Assembly (NCBI GenBank): GCA_011192085.1
Contig: DUEQ01000035.1
Location: 1-7,051, forward strand
Length of the DNA: 7,051 nt
DNA from: Caldilineae bacterium
Lineage (GTDB): Bacteria; Chloroflexota; Anaerolineae; J102
Reading direction: 5' to 3'
The notes beneath the pieces were generated by a model. That model saw only the letters and a list, made by a program, of their open reading frames with translations, did not search any database and was not told where the DNA came from. Positions 4,783 through 7,051 of this stretch are shown one piece after another. Numbering within the stretch: position 1 is the first letter of the stretch; every line of letters starts with the position of its first letter. Both the position numbers and the translations under genes were made by a program.

Positions 4783-6342
4783 TCATGCTATGGGGAGGGT
4801 GAAGTAGAAGGTGGCCCCATTCCCCACCTCGCTCTCCACCCAGATGTCGCCCCCCATGGCCCGAACGATGGCTTTCACCAGAAACAGCCCCAGGCCCGCG
4901 CCCTGGGCCTTGCGCCGCAGACTGGAATCCACCCGATAGAAGGGATCGAAGATGGCCTCCAGCTCCTCCTCAGGGATGCCCACCCCCTCATCCCGAACAT
5001 AGACTTGCACCCGATCCTCCTCCCTGCGCGCGCCCACCACGATCGCTCCCCCCTGGGGCGAATACTTCACCGCATTGCTGATGAGATTATCGAACACCTG
5101 ACGTAAACGCCGCTCATCCGCCTTCACCAGGGGCAAATCATCGGGGAATGCCAGGATGAAATGACGCTTCGCCCCTTGCGATTGGAAGCGTTCCACGGAC
5201 TTGCGCGCAATGGCCGCGAGGTCCACGGGCTCCAGACGCAACGAAAGCGCGCCCGCCTGAATGCGGGATGCATCCAGCAGATTGTCGATGAGCTCGGTCA
5301 GGCGATCCACCTCCTCCACGATGATCTGGCTGCTCTCTCGAACGAATGCGGGGTCGAGCTCTACATCGTCGCGGGCCAGGGTGCCCGCATACCCTTTGAT
5401 GATGCTGACTGGGGTCTTGAGTTCGTGGGAGATGACCGAGATGAAGGTGGATTTCAGCTCCTCGGCCTCGCGATAGCGGGTGATATCCACAAAGGTGATG
5501 ATGATATTCACGAGATTGCCATCGCCGCCGAACAGAGGCGCGTAGCTGACTCCCACCGTGACGCGCTTGCGCCCAGGCCGGACGATATCCCCTTCGCCGT
5601 AGATGACCTGGCGGGTGGGAGGGGGCGGCGCGCCCCGGGCGAGACAGAGATGCTCGCCGGTGACGTTCTCCAACTTGAGCACATCCGCGCAATGCCTGCC
5701 TCGCGCCTCCTCCGACGATACGCCCAACAGCCTGGACAGGGCCCGATTGATGATCTCCACCCGCATGGCGGGATCGAGGATCATGATGCCGTTGGGGTTG
5801 TTTTCAATGATGGCCTCAACTCGGGCCTTCTCCGTACGAAGCTGCTCCACTTGGCGGGCGTTGCGCACCGCCACCGCGGCCTGATCCGCGAAATCCCGCA
5901 GCAACATGCGGTCGCCAGGCGTGAACGCCATTGTGCCCGACCGAAACAGGAAAATGCCCCCTACCACATCCTCATCCTCCAGCACCAGGGGCAGGGCGAT
6001 GACCTGCTCCAGGGGCGCGTCCGCCACGTCATTCACCAGCGCCAATTGACGCCGCAGCTCCTCCTCCGACCAGAACTCGGCCACCGGGCGCTGTTGGGCC
6101 AGATAAGGCGATAAGCGCTCGAACACCGCAGTGGGGAGACGGTAGCCTGTGGTGATGCGCAGGGAGCCCGCGCGCGTCGTCAAGGCGATGTAGCCGAAAT
6201 CCGCGCGCACCAGCTCCGCGGCGTAGCCGAGAATCGTGCGCAGCAGGGTGGAGAGATCGGGGCTGGAGGCGAAAATGCGGGTGATCTCCAGCAACGCCTC
6301 CAGTTGCTGCTGACGATATTCGGAATAGAGGGAGAGGCTCAT
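4783..6342 (-). CDS. Cytoplasmic GAF-PAS sensor histidine kinase
   Basis: A 519-residue two-component sensor kinase without membrane segments, so it should sense an internal signal. Order: GAF domain (about 14-165), short helical linker (160-178), PAS domain (about 172-295, NPNGIMILDP at 182-191), HisKA dimerisation domain with phospho-acceptor H306 in SHELKTP (305-311), and HATPase domain with N-box DNLISNAVKYSP (418-429), G1 DEGVGIP (451-457), F-box FDPFYR (465-470) and G2 GAGLGL (481-486). All catalytic motifs are intact. HELKT also fits the HExxT motif linked to phosphatase activity. No haem- or chromophore-binding signature could be assigned to GAF or PAS. The ATG at 6342 is the first start after an in-frame TAG about 40 nt upstream; no Shine-Dalgarno is visible. 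No response regulator lies in the window, so it is an orphan here. It may be cotranscribed with the DegV-family gene 76 bp upstream. Confidence 0.95.
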   Translation of the reverse strand: MSLSLYSEYRQQQLEALLEITRIFASSPDLSTLLRTILGYAAELVRADFGYIALTTRAGSLRITTGYRLPTAVFERLSPYLAQQRPVAEFWSEEELRRQLALVNDVADAPLEQVIALPLVLEDEDVVGGIFLFRSGTMAFTPGDRMLLRDFADQAAVAVRNARQVEQLRTEKARVEAIIENNPNGIMILDPAMRVEIINRALSRLLGVSSEEARGRHCADVLKLENVTGEHLCLARGAPPPPTRQVIYGEGDIVRPGRKRVTVGVSYAPLFGGDGNLVNIIITFVDITRYREAEELKSTFISVISHELKTPVSIIKGYAGTLARDDVELDPAFVRESSQIIVEEVDRLTELIDNLLDASRIQAGALSLRLEPVDLAAIARKSVERFQSQGAKRHFILAFPDDLPLVKADERRLRQVFDNLISNAVKYSPQGGAIVVGARREEDRVQVYVRDEGVGIPEEELEAIFDPFYRVDSSLRRKAQGAGLGLFLVKAIVRAMGGDIWVESEVGNGATFYFTLPIA

Positions 6343-6359
6343 GAAGTCAGTAAGCTGTC

Positions 6360-6418
6360 GGCGTCCCGAAGACGCCTATCTTGAACCAACATACCGCTTT
6401 GCGGGGCGTCTGCGACGC
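6360..6418. repeat. Cluster of three short hairpins between DegV-family and kinase genes
   Basis: Three perfect inverted repeats fill most of the 76-bp gap: GGCGTC/GACGCC with a 5-base loop (6360-6376), CCGC-TTT-GCGG (6394-6404) and GCGTC-TGC-GACGC (6406-6418). The last one begins immediately after the DegV-family stop codon. The first and third share the arm GCGTC/GACGC. None is followed by a T tract on the minus strand, so they are not standard terminators; RNA processing or 3'-end protection is possible. Confidence 0.45.
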
Positions 6419-7051
6419 TCAATAGGCTTCGCGCACGATGACGCCCAGCACGTTGGAGCCCAGAAAAGTGGACAGGGTGGCGTCGGGCACATCGGTAAAG
6501 ATGGGCACATGGGGGAACTTCTCCCGCAGGCGCTCCATCAACGCGGTCGCGATCTGCACATTGTTATGCTGCAACAGGGCCATCTCCTCCAGATAGGCGA
6601 ATTCGCTGATGTACTCATACAGCTTCTCCACCGCGTCCAGGGAATCTCGGGCCTTGTCCATGACCAGGAGATCGCCGTCCCGCGTCTCCACCAACGCCCG
6701 GATGCCCAATATCGCCCCCAGGAACGCCTGCGATTTGCGCAGCCGCCCCTCCCCCTCCAGATAATGGAGGTCGCTGGTGAGGAAGGCCAGGAAGATCGCG
6801 GGGATCATCCCTCGGATCTCACGTCCGATGGTCTGGGCGCTCTCTCCGGCCTGGGCCATCTCCGCCGCCCGCAACACGATCATGCCCAGGCCCCGGCTCA
6901 GAGTCTCGCTGTCGATGACGGTGATGCGGGTGTGGCTGCGCAGGGTGCTGGCCGCGGCGTGAGCCACATCCACCACCTTGTTCAATTTACGCGAAGTGTG
7001 GATGGATATGATGTGATCGGTCTTCTGGCTGAGCTCATAATAGAGATCGAT
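6419..7051 (-). CDS. DegV family protein (C-terminal part, 5' end outside window)
   Basis: The frame is open from the window edge, giving 210 codons before the TGA; the full family length is about 280, so roughly the first 70-80 residues are missing. A TTG at 6985 is internal, since clearly DegV-like sequence continues upstream. DegV proteins bind fatty acids and, in FakB, present them to the kinase FakA for phosphorylation. Matches, numbered in the fragment, are HIISIHTSRKL (13-23; family form IHLSSKLSGT), VIDSETLSRGLGMIV (45-59), and the long motif SDLHYLEGEGRL (93-104; family form LEYLKKGGRI) running into GIRALVETRDGDLLVMDKAR. Unusual points: the SGT after the first serine pair is replaced by LNK, and the C-terminal segment reads LSTFLGSNVLGVIV (193-206) where typical members have a tH-x-GPG motif, so the lipid-carboxylate-binding histidine seems absent. 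No Shine-Dalgarno or promoter is in view. Confidence 0.85.
   Translation of the reverse strand: MDLYYELSQKTDHIISIHTSRKLNKVVDVAHAAASTLRSHTRITVIDSETLSRGLGMIVLRAAEMAQAGESAQTIGREIRGMIPAIFLAFLTSDLHYLEGEGRLRKSQAFLGAILGIRALVETRDGDLLVMDKARDSLDAVEKLYEYISEFAYLEEMALLQHNNVQIATALMERLREKFPHVPIFTDVPDATLSTFLGSNVLGVIVREAY

Noticed and set aside
5161..6114. 317-codon plus-strand ORF antisense to the histidine kinase
   Set aside because: Fully inside a gene with intact kinase motifs, with shadow-like composition and no domain.

Overview
The window looks like a stretch of chromosome from a GC-rich bacterium (roughly 60% G+C by eye). The Chloroflexota (Anaerolineae/Caldilineae-like lineages) are the best guess. 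That rests on protein style: a double zinc-ribbon membrane protein with a long Pro/Thr/Ala/Ser-rich linker and a LysM domain, a soluble GAF-PAS histidine kinase, and a ThiF/MoeB-type enzyme with a ThiF-like C-terminal extension. The assignment is an inference and was not checked against databases. There is no insertion sequence, phage gene, CRISPR array or rRNA.

Left end (1-353). A complete tRNA-Leu(GAG) with encoded CCA (175-260) has a near-perfect sigma70-type promoter (TTGACA-17 bp-TATAAT) and an intrinsic terminator. A second, leftward promoter (TTGTCA-18 bp-TACAAT) shares the -35 sequence with it. It would drive a gene whose first 12 codons (38 to 1, minus strand) run off the left edge.

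Middle left (354-3509, minus strand). Three genes are packed as one operon read right to left: a zinc-ribbon/LysM membrane protein, a HEAT-repeat protein with a very acidic tail, and an AEC (auxin efflux carrier) family permease. The junctions are a 1-nt gap and a 2- to 4-nt gap or overlap, so translation is probably coupled. A consensus TATAAT lies only 3 nt before the first ATG of the lead gene, which points to a leaderless mRNA starting at the second ATG. An inverted repeat brackets this start. This operon is the least ordinary part of the window: the combination suggests a functional unit, but its job is unknown.

Middle (3510-3717). This divergent intergenic region holds the operon promoter, two inverted repeats, and an extended -10 promoter (TGATATAAT) with a roughly 100-nt leader for the rightward gene.

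Right half. A ThiF/MoeB-type E1-like adenylyltransferase (3718-4779, plus) converges, with a 3-bp gap, on a cytoplasmic GAF-PAS sensor histidine kinase (4783-6342, minus). Upstream of the kinase on the same strand, after a 76-bp gap containing three small hairpins, is the C-terminal 210 codons of a DegV-family protein (6419-7051, 5' end outside the window). It lacks the usual C-terminal His/Gly-Pro-Gly signature of fatty-acid-binding DegV/FakB proteins. No response regulator, sulphur-carrier protein or thiamine/molybdopterin gene is visible, so the partners of the kinase and of the ThiF-like enzyme must be elsewhere.
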